In this document: piece by piece, positions 24,568 through 35,572 of the stretch
Position numbering within the stretch: position 1 is the stretch's first letter
Layout: every line of letters begins with the position of its first letter
DNA from: Streptococcus suis
GTDB taxonomy: Bacteria; Bacillota; Bacilli; Lactobacillales; Streptococcaceae
Assembly (NCBI RefSeq): GCF_002964045.1
Contig: NZ_POPB01000335.1
Location: 1 to 39,724 of the forward strand
Length of the DNA stretch: 39,724 bases
Direction: 5' to 3'
The notes under the pieces: model-generated
The model's database searches: none
The model's input: only the letters and a program-made list of their open reading frames with translations
Told to the model about the DNA's origin: nothing
Position numbers and translations under genes: made by a program

Positions 24568-25740
24568 ATGGATGTTCTCTATCAATCTTGTGCAGGTATT
24601 GATGTCCATCAAGCCAATATTGTTGTCTGTATCCTACACGGACCTCTCACCTCGACTCGTCCAAAGCGTGAGATGGCTACATTTGATACAACGACTAAAG
24701 GCCTACGTGCTTGCCACGATTTTCTCAGTCAATTTCATGTGGAAGCTGTTGGTATGGAAAGTACAGGTGTTTATTGGCGACCTGTCTGGCATGCTCTCTG
24801 TGATGACTTCAAGTTGATACTCGCTCAACCAGCTCATATGAAGGCCATCCCAGGTCAGAAAACCGACAAGAAGGATGCTCATTGGATTGCCAAAATAACA
24901 CGGATTGGTCTGCTTCCTCGGAGTTTCGTTCCCAATGAAATCATTCAAGAATTGAGGGAGTTGACCAGACAACGAAAACATTATGTGGAAAGTCGCAATC
25001 GAGAAACCAACCGTATCCATAAAATTCTTCAGTCAGGTGGTATCAAGCTAACAACCTATATTGAAGATATTATGGGACTATCTGGACGTAATCTCCTTCA
25101 GCTACTGGTTGATGGGACGCCTATCATACCTCGCATTGTCCATCAATCCGTTTATACCAGTTTGAAAAAGAAAGTGCCACAGCTTCTGGAAGCCTTGGAC
25201 GGTTATTTCTCTGACCATCATCGTTTTATGTTAAAGCAGTCCTTAGAGATTTATGATTTTTATCAGAAGCAGATTGAGTTGTTGGAAGAGCGAATGAATG
25301 TCTATCTATCACAATATGAAAAACATGTAGAAATATTGGACTCCATTCCAGGCATTGATGTCATTACAGCTTCTGTTATCATTTCTGAGGTTGGTGTTGA
25401 CATGAGTCAGTTTCCCACTGCTGGACATTTAGCCTCTTGGGCAGGACTCTGTCCAGGTAATAATGAGAGCGCTGGCAAAAAACGAAGTACTAAGATTCGA
25501 CATGGTAATTCTTATTTGAAGAAGTGTCTATGCCAAGCCGCTTTCGCTGTCAAAAAACAAAAAGGAAGTCCCCTAGCAGACCGATTTTATCAGATTCAAA
25601 GTCGTCGTGGTTCACAAAAAGCAACAATTGCACTTGCGCATCAATTATTAAAAATAGCCTATATCCTTTTAAAAGAGCAGATAACGTATCCTGAATTTTT
25701 AGCACAGAAAAAGACTACTAGGGACGAGCTAGTAGCCTAA
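24568..25740 (+). mobile_element. IS110/IS1111-family transposase gene
   Basis: This 390-residue complete transposase has an N-terminal RuvC-like DEDD domain: Asp12 (AGIDVHQAN), Glu64 (GMESTGVYW), Asp100 and Asp103 (KTDKKDAHWIA). A coiled middle region and the C-terminal Tnp20 domain follow (LDSIPGIDVITASVIISEVG, ASWAGLCPGNNESAGKKR), whose serine is the second catalytic residue in this family. No frameshift or stop is seen, so it may be active. The start has AGAAGGAGGG upstream. Exact element ends are not visible because this family lacks clear terminal repeats. It inserted between the binding-protein genes and glgB. Confidence 0.92.
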
Positions 25741-25864
25741 CATAAAAATTTTTCGCTTTGATTATATCATAGGGAGGGAGTTTTTGCATTCTTTTGAGTT
25801 TTCGTATAAGAACTTGACTAGTTCAAAAAAAGTTCCCCTCACTTCCAAACAGTAGGTTCGGGCT

Positions 25865-26073
25865 AAAATAGTCCACTGGACTATTTTACTCCCACCCCCG
25901 CATAGCTCAAACTGTCTGGGAGACAGTTTGAGGTTGGAAATAAGGCGAACTCCTGTTCGCAACAATAGTAAAGGTCAGATTTGGAGTGTGAAACACGAAC
26001 AAATCTGACAATCAACCACTGCGCTGAGATGTTGACACGAACTCTGAGTAGTGGAGCTGGGCTTGTGCTCAGC
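25865..26073. repeat. Cluster of palindromes between IS element and glgB
   Basis: Five stems lie in 210 bases: 25865-25887 (11 pairs, one-base centre), 25906-25932 (12 pairs, GGG loop), 25945-25960 (6 pairs), 25974-26009 (10 pairs with an inner GTGT/ACAC stem) and 26056-26073 (7 pairs). No T-runs follow most of them. They resemble mosaic streptococcal intergenic palindromic repeats; one or more may end glgB transcription. In the rest of 25741-26085 I see no gene. Confidence 0.75.
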
Positions 26074-26085
26074 CTCTACATGATG

Positions 26086-27924
26086 TTATTTCACACGCTC
26101 TAGATAAAAACTAGTCAAACGTGGAACTGTAATTCTAGCTCCGTTTTCATCTGGATAAAGACTAAAGGTTTCCATTGGAATGGCATTTGATGAGAAGACG
26201 AGTTTGTACTCGCTATCCGCTGGTAAATCCAGGTGGACGTCGAACAATTCCTGATCATTAAAATTATGGATGGTCAAGATTTCCTGGTCATCACTCATAC
26301 GTGAAAAGGCATAGAGGCTAGCTTCACTATCAATTCTCACCCACTTAAATCCCTTGTCGTAGGCCTGGTAATCATACTTCCAAAATGCATCGTTCTCACG
26401 ATAGAATGTAGACAGAGTCTTCATCATTTGGTAGAAACTAGAGTGGGTTGGATAGGCAAGCAACTCCCAATCCATTTCAGTGTATTCATGCCATTCACGG
26501 ATGTGGCCCCATTCATTGCCCATAAAGAGTAATTTTTTACCTGGATGAGCAAAATAGAAGCTGTAGTAGACACGCGCCAAATGGAACTTATCTTCGTAAT
26601 CTCCATTCATTTTTTCAATGATGGAATGCTTTCCATGGACAACTTCGTCATGAGATAAGGGCAAGAGGAATTGCTCATTTTGGTTGTAATACATACCAAA
26701 GGTAATTTCATTTGAATGGTATTTACGATAGACAGACGGACGTTCGACAAACTTGAGTGTATCGTTCATCCAACCCAAATCCCATTTCATATCGAAACCA
26801 ATACCACCTTCTTCTAGGGGATGGGTTACTTTAGGGAAACTTGACGAATCTTCCGCAATCATCAAGACACCCTTATAGTCGGTATGAACCATGGCATTGA
26901 CACGTTTGATAAAATCAATGGCTCCGTGGTTGATTTTGTCATCTTCTGTTTCACCACGCCAGTAGAGAAGGTAAGATAAGGCATCCACTCGAATACCGTC
27001 GAAATGGAAGTATTCCAACCAATACTTAAGATTTGATAGAAGGAAGGAACGTGTCAAGCCTTTGCCAAGGTCAAAGTTGGCTGTTCCCCACTGGTGATTT
27101 TCACGGTCCTGTTCATGAGGGTATTCATACAACCAACTACCATCAAATTGATAGAGACCATGTGCATCCTTACAGAAATGAAGTGGAACCCAGTCTAGAA
27201 TAACCCCGATTCCTGCCTGGTGACATTGGTCAACTAGGTATTTGAGATCATCAGGCTTGCCGTAGCGGCTGGTAGGGCTGTAATAACCGGTTACCTGATA
27301 GCCCCAAGAAGCATCCAGGGGATGTTCGGTGATGGGTAAGAGCTCAATATGGGTGTAATTATTTTCTTTGACATGCTCAATGAGAAGCGGTGTAATTTCC
27401 TTGTAACTATTGAAGGCCTCAAGTGGCGCACCGCCTTCGTTTTTATTAGCAAATTTTTGCTTCCAAGAACCAAGGTGGACTTCGTAGATAGAAACAGGTT
27501 GCTCCTTAAAGTCATAGTTGACACGATGATACATCCAGACATCGTCTTTAAACTTGTAGTGAGGATTGTAGGTTGTCGACGCAGTATTAGGACGCACTTG
27601 ACTGAAAAAGGCATAGGGATCAGCCTTGTAAATTTCACGTCCATCATGGGTGATAATGAGGTACTTGTAATCTTCAAGTGATTTTAAACCTTCTACATAG
27701 AGTTGAAAAACACCATCAATTTCCCATTGCATTGGATGGCTACGTTGCCAGTTGTTAAAGTTTCCAACTAGGAAAACCTCACGGGCATTTGGAGCGTAGA
27801 CACGGAATTGAGTGCCAAGGATCTTATTGCGCTCCTTTATCAAGTGAGCTCCCATTTTCTCGTAGAGCGTGGTGTGCTCACCGGAATTCATGTAGTATAA
27901 ATCTAAATCAGTAAATTCTGTCAT
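26086..27924 (-). CDS. glgB: 1,4-alpha-glucan branching enzyme
   Basis: This 612-residue GlgB has an N-terminal CBM48 domain (FRVYAPNAREVFLVGNFNNW), a GH13 catalytic barrel and a C-terminal all-beta domain. Catalytic positions are the Asp in FDGIRVDALSYL, the Glu in MIAEDSSSFP and the Asp in LSHDEVVHGK. It adds alpha-1,6 branches to glycogen. It is the last gene of the glg operon, 68 bases after glgA, with an AAGGAG site. Confidence 0.96.
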   Translation of the reverse strand: MTEFTDLDLYYMNSGEHTTLYEKMGAHLIKERNKILGTQFRVYAPNAREVFLVGNFNNWQRSHPMQWEIDGVFQLYVEGLKSLEDYKYLIITHDGREIYKADPYAFFSQVRPNTASTTYNPHYKFKDDVWMYHRVNYDFKEQPVSIYEVHLGSWKQKFANKNEGGAPLEAFNSYKEITPLLIEHVKENNYTHIELLPITEHPLDASWGYQVTGYYSPTSRYGKPDDLKYLVDQCHQAGIGVILDWVPLHFCKDAHGLYQFDGSWLYEYPHEQDRENHQWGTANFDLGKGLTRSFLLSNLKYWLEYFHFDGIRVDALSYLLYWRGETEDDKINHGAIDFIKRVNAMVHTDYKGVLMIAEDSSSFPKVTHPLEEGGIGFDMKWDLGWMNDTLKFVERPSVYRKYHSNEITFGMYYNQNEQFLLPLSHDEVVHGKHSIIEKMNGDYEDKFHLARVYYSFYFAHPGKKLLFMGNEWGHIREWHEYTEMDWELLAYPTHSSFYQMMKTLSTFYRENDAFWKYDYQAYDKGFKWVRIDSEASLYAFSRMSDDQEILTIHNFNDQELFDVHLDLPADSEYKLVFSSNAIPMETFSLYPDENGARITVPRLTSFYLERVK

Positions 27925-27992
27925 AGCAATCTCCTTGTTGAAAAGGAGCGGACCTTGGTCGCACTCCCCCTCAGTTTGTTGTCAAATCTTAC

Positions 27993-29438
27993 CTAGCCAC
28001 TAATTTCACGGTAGAGCCAGATGTACTTTTCAGCAGAAGCAGTCCAGCTGAAATCGCGTTCCATAGCTTGTGAAACCATTGCTTTCCAATCATCTGGACG
28101 ATCATAGAAGGTTTGAAGAGCCAAATCATAAACTTGACGCATATTGTAGGCATCACGACCACCGAATGTAAATCCAGTTCCTTCTTTCGTATCTATATGA
28201 TACGGTGTCACTGTATCAACCAATCCACCTGTTTCACGAACCAATGGAAGAGTTCCATAGTGCATTGAAATCAACTGGCTGATACCACATGGCTCAAACA
28301 TAGATGGCATGAGGAAGAGGTCGCTAGCTGCATAAATCTGGTGAGCAAGCGGTTCATTATAGCCACGGTAGAAGGCGAATTTTTCAGGATAAGCATGTTT
28401 GAAATGGTTAAAGGCGTTTTCAACATCTGCTTCACCATTGCCCAAGATGACAAATTGAACGTGGGCTTGAAGTAGATGGCTGAGAACCTCTGTCAAGAGA
28501 TAGAATCCTTTTTGCCAAGTCAAACGAGATACGATACCAATCATCAACACATGTTCATCTTGAGGAAGTCCAAACTGAGCTTGCAAGGCCAATTTATTGG
28601 CTTTTTTGTCTGCAATTGTTTCAAGACTATAATTCTTTACAAGATATGTATCTGTCTGACTATCCCAGCTATCGTAATCAATCCCATTGACAATACCACA
28701 CAAATCATGCTTACGAAGTTCCAGCACGTGTTGCATATTTTCACCGAATTCTTCAGTCAAAATTTCACGCGCATAAGTATTTGAAACGGTTGTTACCTTG
28801 TCAGCGTACAAGATCCCTAATTTCATAAAGGAAATGCATTCATCATGGAAACGAGCAATTCCATCTAAGTAGTAGCTGTAGTCCATTCCTAGAGCTGACC
28901 AGAGGGCTTGCTTATGGAAAATCCCTTGGAAAGCTAGGTTGTGAATGGTGAAAACATGTTTGATAGCACGGAATTCCTCACGGTAGCTATAAAAAGTACG
29001 GCAAAGGAATGGGATAGCAGCAGTGTGCCAGTCGTGCGTGTGAATGACATCTGGGAAGAAGTCCAAGGCTTCTAAGAGACGACAGGTAGCGTGTTGGAAA
29101 TAGCCAAAACGCATAGCATCATCGTCATAGCCATACAATTCGTCGCGCTCAAAGAAGTCACGGTGTTCGATGAAGTAGAAAGTTACTCCGTCAATCACTT
29201 GACTGTAGACATTGGCCATGGATTGTATATCGCCTGCACGAACATCAAAACTAGACACATAGTCAAAATCAGCATGGTTATTGATAGCAATTTTCTTATA
29301 CAGTGGTAGCACCACACGGACATCCAACCCCTGTTTTACCAATTCTTTGGGTAAGGAACCGATCACATCGGCCAAACCGCCAGTCTTGATGAATGGAAGT
29401 CCTTCAGATGCTACAAAGAGAACAGATTTTTTTGTCAT
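27993..29438 (-). CDS. glgA: Glycogen synthase (ADP-glucose type)
   Basis: This 481-residue GT5 enzyme transfers glucose from ADP-glucose to glycogen. The N-terminal binding loop KTGGLADVIGSLPKEL (17-32), the middle HDWHTAAIPFL, and the C-terminal MIGIVSRLTWQKGFYLL and MPSMFEPCGISQLISM are all present. It starts eight bases after glgD, showing tight operon structure. Confidence 0.96.
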   Translation of the reverse strand: MTKKSVLFVASEGLPFIKTGGLADVIGSLPKELVKQGLDVRVVLPLYKKIAINNHADFDYVSSFDVRAGDIQSMANVYSQVIDGVTFYFIEHRDFFERDELYGYDDDAMRFGYFQHATCRLLEALDFFPDVIHTHDWHTAAIPFLCRTFYSYREEFRAIKHVFTIHNLAFQGIFHKQALWSALGMDYSYYLDGIARFHDECISFMKLGILYADKVTTVSNTYAREILTEEFGENMQHVLELRKHDLCGIVNGIDYDSWDSQTDTYLVKNYSLETIADKKANKLALQAQFGLPQDEHVLMIGIVSRLTWQKGFYLLTEVLSHLLQAHVQFVILGNGEADVENAFNHFKHAYPEKFAFYRGYNEPLAHQIYAASDLFLMPSMFEPCGISQLISMHYGTLPLVRETGGLVDTVTPYHIDTKEGTGFTFGGRDAYNMRQVYDLALQTFYDRPDDWKAMVSQAMERDFSWTASAEKYIWLYREISG

Positions 29439-29446
29439 GATTTCTC

Positions 29447-30562
29447 CTAGATGATTTGATGTGCTTTGATATAGGCTGGATTTGATTCACTACCTTTGAT
29501 ATCAGTAGAATGAATAATCTTAGTCGATTTATCAATGATGGCATTTTCAACAGTCGTACCATTTTTAATTGTTACACCATTGAGAATGATTGAGTTTTTT
29601 ACAACGACACCTTCTTCAATGATCACATCACGGTCGATAACTGAGTTTTCTACTTGACCATTGATATTGGCACCGTTGGCAATCAAACTGCGTTTGACTT
29701 CAGCTAGTGGACCATAAAGTGAAGGAGATGAGTCGCTGGTTTGCGTATGGATTGGCCAGTCGTTTTTGAAGAGCAGTTTACGTGTATCACGGTCAATCAA
29801 ATCAATCTGGGTTTTAAAGTAAGATTCAACATTATTGATACAAGCGACAAAGTCACGATGTGCATAGCCCATGATTTTGTATTGGTCTACTGTATCACGA
29901 AGAATATCTTTCAACCAGTAAAGTGATGAAACTTTATTGGCACGTTTGATCAACTCGATAAAGGTTGTACGTTTCATGATGTAGGCTTCTAATGAAACAG
30001 GGCGGTTTTTATATTTACCATGGTTTTCTTCAAAGGCCACTACACGCTTGTTATCATCGAATTTTAAGGTTTGGCAACCGATGAAGTTTTCTTTAGCGTC
30101 AGTGATGTTCTTGTAGAGAACTGTAATGTCAGCACCCGTTTTCTCATGTTCTTCCATTACATTTGTAAAATCTTGGCTGTAGATAAAGTAGGAAGGTGCA
30201 ATCAAGACATATTCTTTGGTTGAATTTTCAATGAAATGAAGATTATCCGAGAAAGCGTTGATATCATGTTGGTAGACAGAGTTAGGGTCTGTCACACTAT
30301 TGAGCAGGCGAAGAGAACCGCGTTTACTGTTGATATTGTAGTGTTTACCCGTACCGACGTGTTGGATAGTAGAACGCATGTGAACAGGCATATAGACTTG
30401 GAACTCTGTAATACCAGAGTTTGACATATTAGAAAGGACAAAATCAATCAGGCGATAACGTCCCAAAAAACTAAAGGCCTGTACTCCACGATGGTCCATC
30501 ACATCACCAAAATGTACATTGTTTCCTTCAATATTTACAATTCCTAGAGTATTTCTTAACAT
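29447..30562 (-). CDS. glgD: Glucose-1-phosphate adenylyltransferase regulatory subunit GlgD
   Basis: This 371-residue protein is a GlgC paralogue with nucleotidyltransferase and left-handed beta-helix domains (C-terminal hexapeptide-like repeats VIDRDVIIEEGVVVKNSII). The N-terminus lacks the GGxGTRL catalytic loop found in GlgC. In Firmicutes GlgD pairs with GlgC to form a more active ADP-glucose pyrophosphorylase. It lies 12 bases after glgC. Confidence 0.94.
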   Translation of the reverse strand: MLRNTLGIVNIEGNNVHFGDVMDHRGVQAFSFLGRYRLIDFVLSNMSNSGITEFQVYMPVHMRSTIQHVGTGKHYNINSKRGSLRLLNSVTDPNSVYQHDINAFSDNLHFIENSTKEYVLIAPSYFIYSQDFTNVMEEHEKTGADITVLYKNITDAKENFIGCQTLKFDDNKRVVAFEENHGKYKNRPVSLEAYIMKRTTFIELIKRANKVSSLYWLKDILRDTVDQYKIMGYAHRDFVACINNVESYFKTQIDLIDRDTRKLLFKNDWPIHTQTSDSSPSLYGPLAEVKRSLIANGANINGQVENSVIDRDVIIEEGVVVKNSIILNGVTIKNGTTVENAIIDKSTKIIHSTDIKGSESNPAYIKAHQII

Positions 30563-30574
30563 AGCAGTCCTTTC

Positions 30575-31702
30575 TTATTTGGTTACATTCTTATCAATTA
30601 AGAGGATGTTGTCGGCTTCACCTGAAAGTTTGATTCCATCCGCAATCTTAACGTTCTCAGCAACGATGACATAATCCAATTCAACTCCTTCACCAATAAT
30701 AGCTCCCGGTAGAAGAACTGAATTTCTTACAACAGCATCTTGGTTTACTTGCACATCTGTAGAAATAACAGAGTGTTCAATCGTTCCGTCAATGACTGCC
30801 CCCTTATCAATATAGGCTGATTTTACTGTTGCAGTTGCACCAATTACTTGAGCTGGTGAGCCCTTGTCTTCGGAATAGATTCTCCAAGAACGGTCGGACA
30901 AGTCTAAGTCACCTGCATGGTCAATCAAGTCCATATTAGACTCCCAAAGGCTATTGACTGTACCTACGTCTTTCCAATAGCCACGGAATGGATGTGCAAT
31001 CAAAGTACGGCCATCTTCAAGGTATTTTGGAATGATATCATGTCCAAAATCGTGTGAAGAAGTATCTAATTTGTCATCTTCCTGGAGATATTTTTTCAAG
31101 GTCTTCCATGTGAAGATATAGATACCCATTGAGGCCAAGTTACTCTTTGGATTTTCTGGTTTTTCTTCGAATTCTTCAATGCGATAATCTTCATCCGTAT
31201 TCATAATACCAAAGCGAGAGGCTTCTTTGATTGGTACTTCGATTACGGCAATTGTCGCATCTGCTTTTTTCTGAATATGAGTATCAAGGAGTTTGTCGTA
31301 ATTCATCTTGTAGATATGATCTCCTGAAAGAATGAGGACGTATTCAGGGTCATGAAGATCGATGAAGTCAATATTTTGAGTGATTGCATCAGCGGTGCCC
31401 TTGTAAAGACCAAAACCTTCAATCTTCTCGCTTGGTGGCAGGACAAAGATACCAGAACCTTGTACGTCCAAGCCCCAACGTTGAGATTGTGCAACATAAG
31501 AGTTTAATAATACAGGTTCATACTGGGTCAATACACCGACAATATCGATACCAGAGTTGGCACAGTTACTGAGGGGAAAATCAATAATACGGTATTTTCC
31601 TCCAAATGCGACTGCTGGTTTAGCGACTTTCTTTGTCAAACCTTCAAGACGAGTACCACGTCCACCAGCAAGAATCATAGCTAACATTTTATTTTGAGCC
31701 AT
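30575..31702 (-). CDS. glgC: Glucose-1-phosphate adenylyltransferase catalytic subunit
   Basis: This 375-residue GlgC makes ADP-glucose, the committed glycogen precursor. The catalytic loop [20 protein letters not shown] is intact, followed by [25 protein letters not shown] and [14 protein letters not shown]-terminal beta-helix follows. It is the first gene of glgCDAB, preceded on the minus strand by an AAGGAG site and a promoter overlapped by a cre-like sequence. Confidence 0.96.
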   Translation of the reverse strand: MAQNKMLAMILAGGRGTRLEGLTKKVAKPAVAFGGKYRIIDFPLSNCANSGIDIVGVLTQYEPVLLNSYVAQSQRWGLDVQGSGIFVLPPSEKIEGFGLYKGTADAITQNIDFIDLHDPEYVLILSGDHIYKMNYDKLLDTHIQKKADATIAVIEVPIKEASRFGIMNTDEDYRIEEFEEKPENPKSNLASMGIYIFTWKTLKKYLQEDDKLDTSSHDFGHDIIPKYLEDGRTLIAHPFRGYWKDVGTVNSLWESNMDLIDHAGDLDLSDRSWRIYSEDKGSPAQVIGATATVKSAYIDKGAVIDGTIEHSVISTDVQVNQDAVVRNSVLLPGAIIGEGVELDYVIVAENVKIADGIKLSGEADNILLIDKNVTK

Positions 31703-31733
31703 CTAACCACTCCTTAATATATATGATATGTGT

Positions 31734-31771
31734 ATTATAGCATAAACTATAAAAAAATGAAAGCGTTTCCT
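31734..31771 (-). promoter_or_regulatory. glgC promoter with cre-like box
   Basis: On the minus strand a TATAAT with extended TGC (plus positions 31734-31739) lies about 30 bases before glgC. The -35 region is weak (TTTCAT). A cre-like sequence (AGGAAACGCTTTCA read on the minus strand; plus 31758-31771) overlaps it and matches the reverse-strand consensus TGNWANCGNTTWCA at 13 of 14 positions. CcpA control of glycogen synthesis is inferred. Confidence 0.55.
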
Positions 31772-31864
31772 AGAAGAAAAGTGAAATATTCCAAATTTCT
31801 TTTCAAAAGCTTTCATAAATATATTATAACATATTGTTTTGTGTATGTCTATATAAGAATAGAT

Positions 31865-32776
31865 TTATTTTTTACCGAATTTTACTTCTTCAAGCAAGTA
31901 ATTGATAAATTTTTCACCCATGTCCGATAGCATGGCTTTTTCATGTTGAATGTAGACCAATTCAATCTCATCATCAAATTCAAGTGGAATAGATACGATA
32001 TTATCTCCATTAAGATTTGAATTTAAGATACCAGTCGCAATTGTATAACCATCTAGACCAATTAAGAGATTAAAGAGGGTGGCTCGGTCGGAAACAACGA
32101 TCGATTTTTTATGGTGTTCCTGAGCCAAAATCTCTTCGGCAAAGTAGAAGGAGTTGTGGATACCTTGCTCATAGCTGAGATAGGGGAAATCCACTAAATC
32201 ATCAAGAGTGATTGATTTCTTCTGTGCTAAAGGATTGGTCTTGCTGACAAATACATGTGGCTTAGCTGTAAATAGATGGGTGTAGGATAATCGGTTATCG
32301 TCCAAGAGTTTTAACAAAACATCTCGGTTGAAATGGTTGAGGAAGAGGACACCGATTTCTGAACGGAAGTTCTTAACGTCATCAATAATTTCCCATGTCC
32401 GCGTTTCCCGTAGAAATAGTTCATAATCCTCCAAGTCTGTCTCTTTCAAGAGTGAGACAAAGGCGTTGACAACAAAGGCATAGTGCTGGGACGATACACT
32501 GAACAGCTGTCGCTTGGCATTCGGGTTTTTATAGCGATCTTCCAACAGTTCAGTTTGTTCTACGATTTGACGGGCGTATGAAAGAAATTCCATACCATCT
32601 TTTGTCAATGTAATCCCTTTGGAATTGCGTAGAAAAATCTTGATATCCATCTCTTTTTCCAAGTCACGAACGGCATTGGAAAGACTGGGTTGGGTGATAA
32701 AAAGTTGCTTGGCAGCCTCATTCATACTGCCAGTTTCTGCGATTTTGATAATATAGTACAATTGTTGAATTCTCAT
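31865..32776 (-). CDS. cpsY: LysR-family regulator CpsY/MtaR
   Basis: This 303-residue LysR regulator has an N-terminal winged helix (residues 1-60, QQLYYIIKIAETGSMNEAAK, ITQPSLSNAVRDLE) and a C-terminal effector domain. It closely resembles CpsY/MtaR of other streptococci (LFSVSSQHYAFVVNAFVSLL, LFNLLIGLDGYTIATGILN), known for methionine uptake and surface or immune-evasion phenotypes. It is divergent from pyrK, with only about 20 bases between its start and the pyrK -35. Confidence 0.88.
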   Translation of the reverse strand: MRIQQLYYIIKIAETGSMNEAAKQLFITQPSLSNAVRDLEKEMDIKIFLRNSKGITLTKDGMEFLSYARQIVEQTELLEDRYKNPNAKRQLFSVSSQHYAFVVNAFVSLLKETDLEDYELFLRETRTWEIIDDVKNFRSEIGVLFLNHFNRDVLLKLLDDNRLSYTHLFTAKPHVFVSKTNPLAQKKSITLDDLVDFPYLSYEQGIHNSFYFAEEILAQEHHKKSIVVSDRATLFNLLIGLDGYTIATGILNSNLNGDNIVSIPLEFDDEIELVYIQHEKAMLSDMGEKFINYLLEEVKFGKK

Positions 32777-32795
32777 ACTTCTATTGTAACATGAT

Positions 32796-32824
32796 TTGAC
32801 AAATTATTTTATAAAATGTATAAT
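32796..32824 (+). promoter_or_regulatory. pyrK promoter
   Basis: A perfect TTGACA (32796-32801), 17-base spacer and TATAAT (32819-32824) form a consensus promoter just upstream of the PyrR attenuator. Confidence 0.85.
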
Positions 32825-32839
32825 TCTAACAATTTATCC

Positions 32840-32934
32840 TTTAATTGAGTCCAGAGAGGCGAAAAAGGGAACGTGATAAATAGGGCAGATACTGCCTTCT
32901 TTTCGTGTAACCTTGCTAGCCAGCAAGGTTTTTT
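32840..32934 (+). promoter_or_regulatory. PyrR attenuator before pyrK
   Basis: The PyrR-binding loop core GAGTCCAGAGAGGC (32847-32860) is followed by a 9-base-pair terminator (32909-32917 with 32922-32930) and a T-run (to 32934). With UMP, PyrR stabilises its stem-loop and allows the terminator to form; without it, transcription continues into pyrK. The binding-loop sequence is diagnostic. Confidence 0.9.
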
Positions 32935-32984
32935 CTCTTATATCGACTTTCTTGCTTTCTGTGTTTCATAGAATAGGAGAGAGA

Positions 32985-33758
32985 ATGATTTTAAAAGAAC
33001 AGATGTTAGTGGTTGACCAAGTCCAGCTTGCTCCAGGTATTTTTGCCATGACCTTGCAGGGTGAGATGGTTCAGGATATGAAAATGGGTCAGTTTATCCA
33101 TATTCGTGTTCCTGATGATTCTATGCTCCTGCGAAGACCGATTTCCATTTCGGAGATTGATAAAGCTAAATCGCACTGTCGGATTATTTACCGATTGGAA
33201 GGACAGGGGACGGAAGTCTTTTCGAAAATGCCAAATGGTCACTATTTGGATGTCATGGGACCACTTGGGAAAGGGTTTGAAATAGACTTTCTCAAGGAAG
33301 GAGACCGCATTCTCATCATTGGTGGAGGTATCGGAGTTCCTCCTTTAGTAGAGGTTGCAAAACAGGCTGCGAAACGTGGCGCCAAAGTCACGTCAGTCAT
33401 TGGCTTTGCTAATAAAGAGGCTGTCATTTTGGAAGAAGAATTGGCAAATTTTGGCCAAGTACATGTCACAACGGACGATGGTTCCTATGGGCAGAAAGGC
33501 ACGGTTGCACGTGTGGTGGGAGAGCTAACAGATGACTTTGCGGCTATCTACTCATGTGGGGCTCCAGCTATGATGAACTATGTTGACCAACGCTTTCAGG
33601 ACCATCCTCATGCCTACATCTCCCTGGAAGCCCGCATGGCCTGTGGCATGGGAGCATGCTACGCCTGTGTGGTCAAACCTAAAGAGGGCCAGGAGCATGA
33701 AAACAAGCGTGTATGTAAAGAAGGACCGGTCTTTGCGACAGGCAGCTTGATTTTGTAG
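32985..33758 (+). CDS. pyrK: Dihydroorotate dehydrogenase electron-transfer subunit
   Basis: This 257-residue PyrK carries FAD and a [2Fe-2S] cluster and passes electrons from dihydroorotate oxidation to NAD+. The FAD motif RRPISIS, the NAD-binding GGGIGVPPLVEVA and the cluster cysteines in CGMGACYACVV plus RVCKEGPVF are present. The start is ATG 32985 behind AGGAGAGAG; an earlier TTG frame would run through the terminator. Its catalytic partner pyrD follows but is interrupted. Confidence 0.94.
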   Translation: MILKEQMLVVDQVQLAPGIFAMTLQGEMVQDMKMGQFIHIRVPDDSMLLRRPISISEIDKAKSHCRIIYRLEGQGTEVFSKMPNGHYLDVMGPLGKGFEIDFLKEGDRILIIGGGIGVPPLVEVAKQAAKRGAKVTSVIGFANKEAVILEEELANFGQVHVTTDDGSYGQKGTVARVVGELTDDFAAIYSCGAPAMMNYVDQRFQDHPHAYISLEARMACGMGACYACVVKPKEGQEHENKRVCKEGPVFATGSLIL

Positions 33759-33767
33759 GAGGTTGGT

Positions 33768-34734
<967 letters not shown>

Positions 34735-34747
34735 TGAAGTAACATCG

Positions 34748-34854
34748 TCCTTTAACCAAGTCCAGAGAGGCTGGAAAGGTAGCATAAACTAGCTTGACAA
34801 TTTACTGGTCAGGCTGATTTCGTCTACCTCCCTGTCCAATCTGGCAGGGTTTTT
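34748..34854 (+). promoter_or_regulatory. PyrR attenuator before pyrF
   Basis: The PyrR-binding loop AAGTCCAGAGAGGCT (34758-34772) is followed by a terminator stem (34830-34838 with 34842-34849, one bulged T) and a T-run (34850-34854). The layout is the same as before pyrK. Confidence 0.88.
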
Positions 34855-34876
34855 GTGTCGATTTGGAAAGGAAGCT

Positions 34877-35572
34877 ATGAAAGAGAATCGTCCAATTATT
34901 GCCTTAGATTTTGCAGGAAGAGAAGAAGTTGAAGCTTTCCTAAACGAGTTTCCAGCTCAGGAAAAGCTCTATGTGAAAGTGGGAATGGAACTCTACTATG
35001 CGGAAGGTCCAAGCATTATTTCTTATCTGAAAGATTGCGGACACAGCATTTTCCTAGATTTAAAATTGCACGACATTCCAAATACCGTTGAGTCTGCTAT
35101 GAGGGTCTTGGCCAAGCTGGGTGTGGATATGACCAACGTCCATGCAGCAGGCGGAGTGGAAATGATGCAGGCTGCTCGCAGAGGGTTGGGTTCGGACGCT
35201 GTCTTGATTGCTGTTACGCAGTTGACGTCAACTTCCGAAGAACAAATGCGCAGTGACCAAAATATCCAGACTAGCTTGCAGGATGCGGTTGTCTACTATG
35301 CTCAAAAAGCTGCCCAAGCAGGTCTGGATGGCGTCGTCTGCTCTGCCCATGAAGTTTCGCTCATTAAGGCTGCGACCAGTTCTGACTTTGTTTGTCTGAC
35401 ACCTGGAATTCGTCCAGTAGCCAGCGAGGTAGGCGATCAAAAACGAGTGATGACACCAGCTGAGGCGGCACGTATCGGTAGTGACTATATCGTGGTCGGT
35501 CGTCCCATTACAAGAGCAGAAAATCCTTATCAGACCTATCTGGCTATTAAAGAGGAGTGGAATTGTGAATAA
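34877..35572 (+). CDS. pyrF: Orotidine 5'-phosphate decarboxylase
   Basis: This 231-residue PyrF catalyses the last step to UMP. The catalytic Asp-Lys-Asp array lies in [12 protein letters not shown] (Asp61, Lys63, Asp67), and the phosphate loop is VVGRPIT. ATG 34877 follows GGAAAGGAAG. It overlaps the next gene by eight bases. Confidence 0.96.
   Translation: MKENRPIIALDFAGREEVEAFLNEFPAQEKLYVKVGMELYYAEGPSIISYLKDCGHSIFLDLKLHDIPNTVESAMRVLAKLGVDMTNVHAAGGVEMMQAARRGLGSDAVLIAVTQLTSTSEEQMRSDQNIQTSLQDAVVYYAQKAAQAGLDGVVCSAHEVSLIKAATSSDFVCLTPGIRPVASEVGDQKRVMTPAEAARIGSDYIVVGRPITRAENPYQTYLAIKEEWNCE

Noticed and set aside
25865..26073. CRISPR array
   Set aside because: The units are palindromes of different sequence, not equal direct repeats with spacers.
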